This document shows positions 12,160 through 18,344 of a stretch of DNA of 18,344 nucleotides, in pieces. Under the pieces are notes generated by a model. That model was not told the DNA's origin. It made no database searches and was given only the letters and a program-made list of their open reading frames with translations. The position numbers were made by a program, and so were the translations under genes. Within the stretch, counting starts at the first letter, position 1. Every line of letters starts with the position of its first letter. This DNA comes from JBBKWJ01 sp037968895 (GTDB lineage: Bacteria; Actinomycetota; Acidimicrobiia; Acidimicrobiales; SZUA-35): assembly GCA_037968895.1 (NCBI GenBank), contig JBBKWJ010000159.1:1-18344 (forward strand), given 5' to 3'.

Positions 12160-14145
12160 GTGTCTCGGGCGACAAGCGAAACTAACCAAATTGCAGCTTC
12201 TCCGCTGGCCCATGTTCCTGCCCTCGATGGCTTGCGGGGCGCAGCTGTCGTCGCAGTCGTGCTGTTCCACGCGGGACACCTACAGGGCGGTTTTCTTGGG
12301 GTCGATCTGTTCTTCGTGCTCTCCGGGTTTCTAATCACACGAATCTTGGTTGCCGAGCACCAGCACACCGGCCACATTCGACTTGGTCGCTTCTATGGCC
12401 GTCGGCTTCGACGCCTGGCCCCCGCTGTGCTCGTGCTTGTCGGAACTGTTGTGTTGGTTGCGCCCGCTGTCTTTCGCGAAGAAACCGCGACCGATCTGCG
12501 AGCCGCCGGTCTTGCGACTATCGCAAACGTCGCCAACTGGCGGTCGATCTGGTCTGGCGACGATTACTGGGCTGCACTTCGTGGTCCGGGGCCGTTCGAG
12601 CACACATGGAGTCTCTCGATTGAGGAGCAGGTGTACCTGATCTGGCCACTGACGCTCGTTTTGGCCCTTCGCTTCAAAGGCCGTCGTGACAGCCGAGCGG
12701 TTGCTGCGTTGGTTGCGGTTGCCGGAATCGTGTTATCGCTCGCGTCACTTGGCTATCTGTTGTCGACTGGTGCGTCTGCTGCTCGCCTCTACTACGGCAC
12801 CGATACCCGCATATTCGCAGTCCTGGTCGGTGCGTTCGTCGGTACGGTGTCCCTGTCAGAACAAGGCAAGCGCGTCCTACAGCGGCCAGCTGTGCAACAA
12901 GCCGGCGTGGTCAGCGCGGTTCTAATAGGCGCATCATGGTTCGCAGTCGTTGGAGACAGTCCGTACCTACACCGCGGATTGCTGCTCAGCTCCGGAATCC
13001 TGAGTGGACTCGTAGTCGGTGTGGTTTCGACCGCTTCGACGGGTCCCCTCAGCGCAGTGCTCGGCATATCGCCACTAAGAGCGCTCGGCGTGCTGAGCTA
13101 CAGCCTCTACCTCTGGCATTGGCCTGTTTTCGTTGCGCTGAATCCTCAATCCACCGGTCGCTCTGGCTGGTCACTCACAATGATCAGGCTCGGCATGTCT
13201 CTGCTCTTCGCCATCGTGAGCTACCTCGTTGTCGAGCGTCCATTTCGCATTACGCTGCCGAAACGGTTCGCAGCTACTGGCATCGCTGCGCTTGGCGCGG
13301 CCTGTCTGGTGGCCCTCCTCGTCGTGGTTCAACCAGTGGCGGTTGATGACGAACTCGCCTTTGGTGCCTCGGTTATCGAGGGCCTAGCGGCACCGGTCGT
13401 TGAGGCAGCAGGGCTGGGGCCCCACGATCTCAGCGATGGCGTGCCAATTGCCGCTATGCCCGAGGCACCGGTAGCAAGGATCCGCCTCCTCGTCCTTGGT
13501 GACTCTCAGGCCCTTCGCCTCACGTACCCAATGGCTGGGGCCACCCAGACCCCTTTCCAGCTGGGTCTGGCAAGCTTCGTTGGCTGCGGAATCGGTCCTG
13601 GATTTCCTACTAGCAAAGGAGTTCCGGTAGCGCGCGACTGGGACGGAGCGACGTGCGGCTCCGTGATTTCGACATGGGTTGATGCAATAGAGCAATTTCA
13701 ACCAGACGTCGTGCTTGTGCATGTCGGGGCCTGGGAAATACTCGACCGCCGCCTTGGCGATCACGATGTTGCCTTTGGCACCGCCGAGTGGGACGAGGCT
13801 ACGCGCCAACAGTTGAGCGATACGACCGAAATTCTCGGGGCGAGCGGGGTACGACTGGTCTGGATGGCGGCGCCCTGTTTCGAGCCAGATGGATACGACG
13901 GTGGACCTCCTGAGCGAAGTGACCCTGCTCGGTCGGCGCGCTGGAATGAATTGTTGCGAGATGTCGGTCTGGAGAAGGATGTCGCAGTGATTGCATACGA
14001 CAAATACACGTGTGACGGGCCGGCAAGCGACAACGATCTGGGGGGCGTCAAGTTTCGAGAAGACGGAGTACACGTCACCGAGGAAGCACTTCCCATGGTG
14101 TGGGCCTGGCTCGCATCTCAAGATGCCTTTGCCGATCGTGATTAG
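12160..14145 (+). CDS. Membrane acyltransferase: AT3 domain fused to a C-terminal SGNH-like domain (OatA-like)
   Basis: The 661-residue protein starts with the AT3 signature PALDGLRGAAVVAVVLFHAGH (histidine in the first membrane helix), then GFLGVDLFFVLSGFLITRIL and, further on, HTWSLSIEEQVYLIWPL and YSLYLWHWPVF. About ten hydrophobic segments span residues 25-405. The C-terminal domain has the SGNH motifs LVLGDSQALRL (G447-D448-S449) and DGVHVT (D635, H638), so it should be an active transferase or esterase outside the membrane. Such fusions O-acetylate peptidoglycan, LPS or other envelope glycans; the acceptor is unknown here. The GTG start is supported by the -10 element 8 nt upstream. It is 58 bp upstream of pyrC. 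Full length for the family. Confidence 0.92.
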   Translation: MSRATSETNQIAASPLAHVPALDGLRGAAVVAVVLFHAGHLQGGFLGVDLFFVLSGFLITRILVAEHQHTGHIRLGRFYGRRLRRLAPAVLVLVGTVVLVAPAVFREETATDLRAAGLATIANVANWRSIWSGDDYWAALRGPGPFEHTWSLSIEEQVYLIWPLTLVLALRFKGRRDSRAVAALVAVAGIVLSLASLGYLLSTGASAARLYYGTDTRIFAVLVGAFVGTVSLSEQGKRVLQRPAVQQAGVVSAVLIGASWFAVVGDSPYLHRGLLLSSGILSGLVVGVVSTASTGPLSAVLGISPLRALGVLSYSLYLWHWPVFVALNPQSTGRSGWSLTMIRLGMSLLFAIVSYLVVERPFRITLPKRFAATGIAALGAACLVALLVVVQPVAVDDELAFGASVIEGLAAPVVEAAGLGPHDLSDGVPIAAMPEAPVARIRLLVLGDSQALRLTYPMAGATQTPFQLGLASFVGCGIGPGFPTSKGVPVARDWDGATCGSVISTWVDAIEQFQPDVVLVHVGAWEILDRRLGDHDVAFGTAEWDEATRQQLSDTTEILGASGVRLVWMAAPCFEPDGYDGGPPERSDPARSARWNELLRDVGLEKDVAVIAYDKYTCDGPASDNDLGGVKFREDGVHVTEEALPMVWAWLASQDAFADRD

Positions 14146-14159
14146 AAGGCATCCCTCTT

Positions 14160-14175
14160 CGATCCTCTAGGATCG
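14160..14175. promoter_or_regulatory. Inverted repeat CGATCCT-ct-AGGATCG with embedded -10 upstream of pyrC
   Basis: Perfect 7-bp arms (14160-14166 and 14169-14175) are separated by 2 nt. TAGGAT (14168-14173), a TANNNT-type -10, lies inside the repeat and would place transcription start near 14181, leaving a leader of about 23 nt with AAGGAG before ATG 14204. The overlap of repeat and -10 suggests an operator, but no regulator is known. There is no T-tract, so a terminator for the acyltransferase gene is less likely. Confidence 0.4.
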
Positions 14176-14203
14176 TCGCGTTCCCGGTAAGGAGAAACCG
14201 CTG

Positions 14204-15259
14204 ATGGTCAGCATTGAGATTCCGCTACCAGACGATTGGCATGTCCATCTGCGTGATGACGACATGCTGGCGGCCGTAGTCAGCTACTCAGCAGTTCGAT
14301 ATCGATACGCAATGGTGATGCCTAATCTGCGACCGCCGGTGGTCTCGCTAGCGCAGGCCGAGGCATATCAGAAGCGCATTCTGGCGCAGGTTCCTCACGA
14401 CATCACCACGTTCCGGCCGTTACAAACCTTCTTTCTGTCCGACCAACTCGACCTAGGCGAGCTACGGGCCGGGGCGGCATCCGGTCTGATAAAGGCCGTA
14501 AAGTTCTACCCGGCGGGAGCGACTACGAATAGTGACCAGGCCAAAGGTGCGCTCGCTGACTTTGACGATGTCTACGACGTTCTCGCTGAGCTCGGGCTAC
14601 GGCTCCTCGTGCATGCCGAGTCGACGCGACCCGATATCGACGTTTTTGATCGGGAGGCTCAGTTCATCGAGGACGAGCTCTCACCTCTTTGTTCGCGACG
14701 ACCCGAGCTTCTCGTAACGCTTGAACATGTGTCGACGGCGGCGGGTGTTCAGTTCGTCGAGAGCAATAGCCAAGTTGCAGCCTCTGTAACCCCTCATCAT
14801 CTGGCCAGAGACCGCGGCGATCTCTTGGCCGACGGCATGAAGCCAGATCTTTACTGCAAGCCGATCATCAACTCGCCAGCCGACCGTGAGGCGTTGATCA
14901 CAGCCGTTACCGCTAAACAGGATTCCTTCGTGCTTGGGACCGATTCGGCTCCGCACCCGACCGCCGCAAAATACGGGCCGACGGCTGCGGCTGGCGTCTT
15001 CAACGCGCCATACGGGCTCGAAGCGGTGGCAGAAGTGTTCCATCAAGCTGGCGCGTTGGCTCGCCTTGAGGCGTTCGTCTCGTCGAACGGTTGCTCGATC
15101 TATGGCGTCGACAGGCCAAGTCAGCGGTTGCGGCTCACTCGCTCAGACGAACCCCGCCAAGATGTGCAAACCGAGTTGGTCACGGGCCGGGGCGAGCAGG
15201 TCGTGTTCTTTGGGGTCGACGAAGCGACACACTGGCAGATTGAGCGCGTGCTGGAATAG
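14204..15259 (+). CDS. pyrC: Dihydroorotase, class II (homodimeric E. coli PyrC type)
   Basis: The 351-residue enzyme catalyses interconversion of carbamoyl-aspartate and dihydroorotate in de novo pyrimidine synthesis. The binuclear zinc site is complete: DDWHVHLRD (H13, H15, with R17 for substrate), K100 in IKAVKFYPAGATTNS (the lysine carbamylated in E. coli PyrC, K102), H137 (LLVHAEST), H175 (LEHVST) and D247 (GTDSAPH). TPHHL and LYCKPIINSP are also present. Length agrees with class II. ATG 14204 has AAGGAG about 9 nt upstream. Other pyr genes are not visible, and most actinobacteria carry a class I PyrC in the pyr operon. The VOC gene follows after 53 bp. Confidence 0.95.
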   Translation: MVSIEIPLPDDWHVHLRDDDMLAAVVSYSAVRYRYAMVMPNLRPPVVSLAQAEAYQKRILAQVPHDITTFRPLQTFFLSDQLDLGELRAGAASGLIKAVKFYPAGATTNSDQAKGALADFDDVYDVLAELGLRLLVHAESTRPDIDVFDREAQFIEDELSPLCSRRPELLVTLEHVSTAAGVQFVESNSQVAASVTPHHLARDRGDLLADGMKPDLYCKPIINSPADREALITAVTAKQDSFVLGTDSAPHPTAAKYGPTAAAGVFNAPYGLEAVAEVFHQAGALARLEAFVSSNGCSIYGVDRPSQRLRLTRSDEPRQDVQTELVTGRGEQVVFFGVDEATHWQIERVLE

Positions 15260-15312
15260 CACGGTGGCGGTCAAGATGGCAGGATTCATTGAGTCGTCTT
15301 AAGGAGTCACAC

Positions 15313-16005
15313 ATGTCGATCCGGGCCAACGGTGTGCATCACCTCGCCATAAGCACTGCTGACATGAAAGGACAGATCGAGTTCTTCTCCCAAGTCCTAG
15401 GGGCGAAACTGGTGGGTCTGTTTTGGATGCACGGTGTACCAGGCGCTCATCACGCGTTCTGCGAGCTCAATGACTTCTGCTCGATCTCCTTTGTTCATAT
15501 TCCTGCGAATGCTGATGCTCATCCGGTTCTCGGAGTAACGCATGCCGGCAGCGGTGCCGGGCCCTCGGCGCCAGGAACACTCCAGCATCTCGCGTTCAAT
15601 GTGGACACGGTCGAAGAGCTTGTCGGTATGCGAGACAGAATCCGCTCCCACGGCATCAACGTAATCGGACAGATCGACCATGGCCTCTGCCAGTCGATCT
15701 ACTTCGCTGGGCCCGAGGGGCTCACCCTAGAAGTTGCCACTTCGGAGTCGGCGATCGACGCTCGAGCGTGGATAGACCCCGAGGTCGTTGGACTCGCAGG
15801 GATCAGTGCCGAAGAACTTGAGCGCTACAAGGAGCCAGCCCCGTTCAATTCACAGAACGGCACCGTTCCCCAGCCTCCAATCGACCCAGCCAAGCCGCAC
15901 ATGGCATATCCACCCGAAATCTATAAGGCAATCTTGGCCATGTCAGATGAGGAACTCACCAATAGCAGGAGTTATTCGGAGCCACCGGTTTCGGTCGAGT
16001 CGTGA
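15313..16005 (+). CDS. VOC-superfamily (glyoxalase / extradiol dioxygenase-like) protein
   Basis: The 230-residue protein has a single vicinal-oxygen-chelate domain (about residues 5-143) with a plausible metal triad: H10 (GVHHLAIST), H92 (LQHLAFNV) and E140 (GLTLEVAT). The C-terminal 85 residues form an unusual extension rich in proline (PFNSQNGTVPQPPIDPAKP), ending with a helical stretch (YPPEIYKAILAMSDEE). VOC enzymes include extradiol dioxygenases, glyoxalases and epimerases; the fold and triad alone do not tell them apart. ATG 15313 has AAGGAG (15301-15306) at a 6-nt spacing. Its TGA stop overlaps the GTG start of the following hydrolase (GTGA), which implies translational coupling and related function. 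Confidence 0.88.
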   Translation: MSIRANGVHHLAISTADMKGQIEFFSQVLGAKLVGLFWMHGVPGAHHAFCELNDFCSISFVHIPANADAHPVLGVTHAGSGAGPSAPGTLQHLAFNVDTVEELVGMRDRIRSHGINVIGQIDHGLCQSIYFAGPEGLTLEVATSESAIDARAWIDPEVVGLAGISAEELERYKEPAPFNSQNGTVPQPPIDPAKPHMAYPPEIYKAILAMSDEELTNSRSYSEPPVSVES

Positions 16006-17183
16006 AGCAACCAGGCACACCCGAAGGCTGCGAACGAATCCCTTACGTCGTTGCACACACCGAAAACGCGGCGTTTAGTGACACCTACGGGGGTGGCGGC
16101 AACATCATTGGCCTCGACTGTCACCTCGTTCGGCCAATCGACAAGCCTTCTGACACGGTGATTGTTTTCATGCACCCGACTGGTGGTGGCATGTACCTCC
16201 CCATCGTTGGAGGCCTGGCCCGTGCTGGCCATCATGTGATCTGGGCTAACTCCCGTTATCGCGGCACCGACTCAGCCTTGATCATGGAGAAGGTTGTTGC
16301 CGACCTCGGAGCAACCATTCTCGATGCCAAAGAACGGCTCGGCTATCGCAACGTGGTGCTCAATGGCTGGTCTGGTGGCGGATCACTCTCGATGTACTAC
16401 CAATCGGTCGCCCAAGCCGGACTCGGAATCACAACAACCCCGGCGGGCGATGCATACGAAGTTGCCGCCGAGCGTCTGCCGAAGGCCGACTTACTCGTAA
16501 TGATGGCCGCCCATATCTCTCGTCACGGCACCCTGACCGAATGGATGGACGCATCAATAACTGATGAATCACGTCCGTTCGAGCGCGACCCCAATCTCAA
16601 TCTCTATGACTCGGCCAATCCAAATCAGCCCCCATACAGCCCTAACTTCATGACCCACTATCGAGCCGCCCAGATCGCCAGAAATCGGCGAATTACGGCG
16701 TGGGTGACGGCAGAGCTCGCGTCGCTACGAGACGGCGGGGCACATAACGAGGAACGGGCCTTTGTTGTCAACGGCACTATGGCCGATCCACGCTGGCTCG
16801 ACCCGTCCGTCGACCCAAGCGACCGCAAACCCGGCTGGTGCTATCTCGGCGACCCAAGAATCGTAAACGACGGACCAGTAGGCCTTGCTCGCTTTTCGAC
16901 CCTGCGAAGCTGGCTGAGTCAGTGGAGCTACGACGATGCCAGGGGCGACGCCCTTAAAGCGGCTGCGGGCGTGGACGTCCCCGTGCTGGTTGTTGGCAAT
17001 ACCGCTGACGACGCCTGCACGCCGAGCCACACGCATCGACTCTTCGAGGCCGTTCCTCACAATAATAAGGCGTTACACGAGGTGCAAGGGGCCACCCACT
17101 ACTACACGGGTCCTGACGGTCGGCGACAGATGGCGGAAGCAATCGCCACGGTTGATCAATTCATCGCCGATCGGCTCGGCTAG
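16002..17183 (+). CDS. Alpha/beta-hydrolase-fold protein translationally coupled to VOC protein
   Basis: The 393-residue protein has an alpha/beta-hydrolase core: oxyanion-type FMHPTGGG (56-63), nucleophile elbow GWSGGG (S124), acid D336 or D337 in GNTADDACTP, and H366 in QGATHYY. A large insertion (about residues 160-300) forms a probable lid with a proline/asparagine-rich segment. Esterase, lactonase or C-C hydrolase activity is possible; I cannot choose. It starts at GTG 16002, inside the stop codon of the VOC gene, so the two are made together. The stop shares CTAG (17180-17183) with the convergent zinc-ribbon gene. Confidence 0.88.
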   Translation: MKQPGTPEGCERIPYVVAHTENAAFSDTYGGGGNIIGLDCHLVRPIDKPSDTVIVFMHPTGGGMYLPIVGGLARAGHHVIWANSRYRGTDSALIMEKVVADLGATILDAKERLGYRNVVLNGWSGGGSLSMYYQSVAQAGLGITTTPAGDAYEVAAERLPKADLLVMMAAHISRHGTLTEWMDASITDESRPFERDPNLNLYDSANPNQPPYSPNFMTHYRAAQIARNRRITAWVTAELASLRDGGAHNEERAFVVNGTMADPRWLDPSVDPSDRKPGWCYLGDPRIVNDGPVGLARFSTLRSWLSQWSYDDARGDALKAAAGVDVPVLVVGNTADDACTPSHTHRLFEAVPHNNKALHEVQGATHYYTGPDGRRQMAEAIATVDQFIADRLG

Positions 17184-18344
17184 CTCAGCAACGACTTCAT
17201 CACGACGAGCAGCACGATTACGAAAACCACGGCGGCGATCGTCGCTGCAATCTTGACCTGGCTCCATGGTCGGCGACCGTGTATCTCGCCGGTTGCCCCG
17301 TTCATGAATACTTGCCACGGTTCACCGTTGTAGAGGACTGTGAGCAGCCAGATGGGTAGGAGAACGTGCTTGTATTTCACGTTGGCCATATGAGTCTTCT
17401 TCGACGTAATCTTCTGCTGGTCGCCACCAATGTCGCTTCGAATCGTCTTGTCGATTTGACCATCCATGATCGAGCGAGCGCTCACCATGCATTCCTCGGC
17501 GCTCCGGTCGTAGGTACGAGCGAGGTGACCAGCGAGGTAATCGGGATTGAACGGTTGAATCGACTTGGCGGGCCACGGGTCTAGGGCCGCTACGTATTTG
17601 TCGTTGAAACCCGTATTGGCGAGAATCGTGACGTCGTCAAACTGGTCGAACACCCGACCAGAGGCGGGTCGCCAGTGGGTCTCGGTCACTGTTCGTTTGT
17701 TATCGCCGCTGCCTACGGTCCGAGTATGAGTGTCGCCTCGTTGGCCTCTGTAGTCGGTGGTGGCATCGGCGTCATAGGTGAAATACGCGGCGTACACGCT
17801 TTGAAAGGAACCAGCGAGACCGTACTTCTTGAATTCGTTTGGAGCAAACCACCGCTTGTCGATCCAGGCCATGAGGAGTTCTTGGGCCTTGTCATCAGAA
17901 ATCTGGAATGGCAGAACTCCGTCGACGGCGAGCCGATCAGGAGCGTCGTGGACGTCCGTTCGCTGAATTGGTGTCGCACAGTAGGGGCACCGAGTCGTAG
18001 TGAACGTTCCAACGAACGTCGTGTGGCCGCCGCAGCTTGAGCAGACAATCTCTTTCTCGCCGCTCGCGTTCTTTTGGTAGGCGTTTCCAAGGCCATGGCC
18101 CGCCGCTAGTGCTTCCAGGTAGCTCCGTTCGCGAACCTCGGCGCCCTCGGCGTGCACAATTTCTTCAACCGCGCCACAGTGAGGACAGCCCAACATCTGA
18201 GCCTTAATGTCGAACTCAAGCTGGCCACCACAACCATGGCATGGCCGGATGTTGACGTCTTCAGTCTCGTAGTAGGTCGGTGGCAATTCGACCGCATGAG
18301 CAGGCAACGGCGGCACCGGCGGGACGGGGGGCACGGGCGGCTGG
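17180..18344 (-). CDS. Zinc-ribbon membrane protein, 5' end beyond window
   Basis: The frame remains open to the window edge, so the true start may lie outside; a GTG at 18334 is a possible start. The visible part begins with a proline-rich PPVPPVPPLP run. Four CxxC pairs follow, CHGCGG and CPHCG, then CSSCGG and CPYC, giving two zinc ribbons. A mixed beta region contains WPAKSIQPFNPDYLAG, and the C-terminal end is one membrane helix (about IAATIAAVVFVIVLLVVM). The family is often labelled primosomal- or TFIIB-like in databases, without functional basis; it resembles the Bacillus YdjG type, which I recall to be linked to SPFH and PspA envelope-stress proteins. That link is uncertain here. Function unknown. 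Confidence 0.8.
   Translation of the reverse strand, partial: QPPVPPVPPVPPLPAHAVELPPTYYETEDVNIRPCHGCGGQLEFDIKAQMLGCPHCGAVEEIVHAEGAEVRERSYLEALAAGHGLGNAYQKNASGEKEIVCSSCGGHTTFVGTFTTTRCPYCATPIQRTDVHDAPDRLAVDGVLPFQISDDKAQELLMAWIDKRWFAPNEFKKYGLAGSFQSVYAAYFTYDADATTDYRGQRGDTHTRTVGSGDNKRTVTETHWRPASGRVFDQFDDVTILANTGFNDKYVAALDPWPAKSIQPFNPDYLAGHLARTYDRSAEECMVSARSIMDGQIDKTIRSDIGGDQQKITSKKTHMANVKYKHVLLPIWLLTVLYNGEPWQVFMNGATGEIHGRRPWSQVKIAATIAAVVFVIVLLVVMKSLLS

Noticed and set aside
13384..14121. Long antisense reading frame opposite the acyltransferase
   Set aside because: Its protein is rich in Arg, Pro and Ser without any motif, while the opposite strand has clear SGNH motifs.
1..18344. CRISPR arrays, tRNA/rRNA genes, insertion sequences, integrases and phage genes
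   Set aside because: None seen on reading both strands. The only clear repeat is the 21-bp duplication behind cspA.

Overview
The window looks like chromosomal DNA of an actinobacterium of moderately high GC, possibly of the class Acidimicrobiia (an inference). Supporting signs are two unrelated F420-type enzyme families (an MSMEG_2256-like luciferase-fold oxidoreductase and a Ddn-type protein), a DUF1707 protein, a RecQ helicase with a C-terminal phosphoribosyltransferase-like domain, and several genes that lack a Shine-Dalgarno sequence but carry a TANNNT -10 element 6-8 nt before the start codon, as expected for leaderless transcripts. I see no tRNA, rRNA, CRISPR array, transposase, integrase or phage gene. 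Apart from one broken gene the region looks like ordinary chromosome.

Layout. 1-570 is the 3' part of an SdpI-family membrane protein. 614-2806 (+) is a probable two-gene catabolic operon: an F420-dependent LLM oxidoreductase and an amidohydrolase-2 family hydrolase. 5725-2803 (-) is a same-strand run of an AlkC-like DNA glycosylase, a DUF1707/LiaF-C-like protein with five FGD repeats, an ArsR/SmtB regulator with an NmtR/CzrA-type alpha-5 metal site, and an SDR. 5794-6234 (+) is a Ddn-type protein and 8351-6231 (-) the RecQ fusion. 8352-8867 holds cspA with a structured leader and a terminator whose distal half is duplicated in tandem. 9288-8878 (-) is a NimA-like flavin-binding protein. A lactonase-like metallo-hydrolase (10149-9364, -) and a TauD/TfdA dioxygenase (10199-11032, +) diverge. 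11701-11042 (-) is another split-barrel flavoprotein. 11766-12117 (+) is a beta-carbonic anhydrase pseudogene with an internal deletion. 12160-14145 (+) is an AT3-SGNH acyltransferase and 14204-15259 (+) a class II dihydroorotase (pyrC). 15313-17183 (+) is a translationally coupled VOC-fold protein and alpha/beta hydrolase. 18344-17180 (-) is a zinc-ribbon membrane protein running off the window.

How they fit together. Most genes are small independent units for catabolism or redox chemistry (LLM plus amidohydrolase, SDR, TauD, VOC plus hydrolase, lactonase-like enzyme) or stress and DNA maintenance (AlkC, RecQ, CspA, cell-envelope-stress-like DUF1707 protein). pyrC serves pyrimidine synthesis, and the acyltransferase probably decorates an envelope glycan. 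I do not see a clear multi-gene novel system such as a defence island or biosynthetic cluster. The most interesting signals are the deleted carbonic anhydrase that keeps its promoter, the repeated leaderless promoter geometry, the duplicated cspA terminator, the RecQ-PRTase fusion, and three convergent gene pairs that each end on a shared CTAG.
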